Assembly: GCA_031283395.1 (NCBI GenBank) | Contig: JAITBV010000042.1 | Coordinates: forward strand, 1 to 5,099 | Length of the DNA: 5,099 bases | Source: Candidatus Adiutrix sp. | Lineage (GTDB): Bacteria > Desulfobacterota > Desulfarculia > Adiutricales > Adiutricaceae | Reading direction: 5' to 3' | Shown here: piece by piece, positions 5,022 through 5,099 of the stretch | Position numbering within the stretch: the stretch's first letter is position 1 | Layout: every line of letters starts with the position of its first letter | Position numbers and translations under genes: made by a program | The notes under the pieces: generated by a model | Database searches by the model: none | What the model was told of the DNA's origin: nothing | What the model saw: only the letters and a program-made list of their open reading frames with translations

Positions 5022-5099
5022 ATATTTCTCTATTTTTACATCCATCCGCTCGCCCGCACGCTCGCTCGCAGCTTTCCTCCTTCCTATCGCGATATGAGG

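Overview
The window looks like a GC-rich bacterial chromosome segment that changes into AT-richer accessory or foreign DNA at its right end. Codon use in the left three quarters is strongly G/C-biased at third positions. The Asp-Arg-Arg hexapeptide-repeat membrane protein, the Sel1-repeat protein, sigma-54-like promoter matches and a gamma-proteobacterial-type LeuC together fit a Desulfobacterota/deltaproteobacterial genome. That placement is inference from style and is not proven by any marker gene here.

Left half (1-3102, minus strand). A clear sigma-70 promoter (TTGACC-N17-TATAAT, 2197-2225) drives an apparent operon. In transcription order it holds a two-helix DUF202-like membrane protein with an N-terminal tandem DRRSG(A/L) repeat (2112-1552), then leuC, the large subunit of 3-isopropylmalate dehydratase of leucine biosynthesis (1539-127), then the 5' part of a YbaK/prolyl-tRNA-editing-domain gene (from 136, running off the window). 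leuC follows the membrane gene by 12 bp and overlaps the YbaK-like gene by 10 bp. leuD, the obligatory small subunit, is not next to leuC. Upstream of this operon lies a separately transcribed, exported Sel1-like repeat protein (3102-2266) with five complete 36-residue repeats. It has its own promoter (TTGACC-N18-TATAAT, 3167-3196) and a terminator-like hairpin (2233-2260). The two promoters share about 58 bp of alignable architecture and look like copies of one element.

Middle (3103-3916). A divergent intergenic region carries the Sel1 promoter on the minus strand and a sigma-54-like -24/-12 match on the plus strand. The plus strand then encodes an unrecognised 200-residue soluble protein.

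Right part (3917-5099). A compact type II toxin-antitoxin pair of the HI1419/HI1420 (RelE/HigB-like toxin first, HTH antitoxin second) type follows, with a 4-bp ATGA overlap. Its promoter places transcription start almost on the toxin ATG. Beyond the antitoxin, 445 bp of AT-rich DNA contain no recognisable gene. They hold a 10-bp-stem hairpin, promoter-like hexamers, a dyad, a near-consensus sigma-54 site, and a perfect (CT)32 microsatellite (4957-5020) that is very unusual for a bacterium. This tail could be accessory DNA, a repeat-regulated locus, or a chimeric/eukaryotic contig end; the sequence alone does not decide.

I did not find a convincing wholly new multi-gene system. The best leads are the duplicated promoter module, the repeat-bearing membrane gene coupled to leuC, the near-leaderless toxin transcript and the sigma-54-like site abutting (CT)32.
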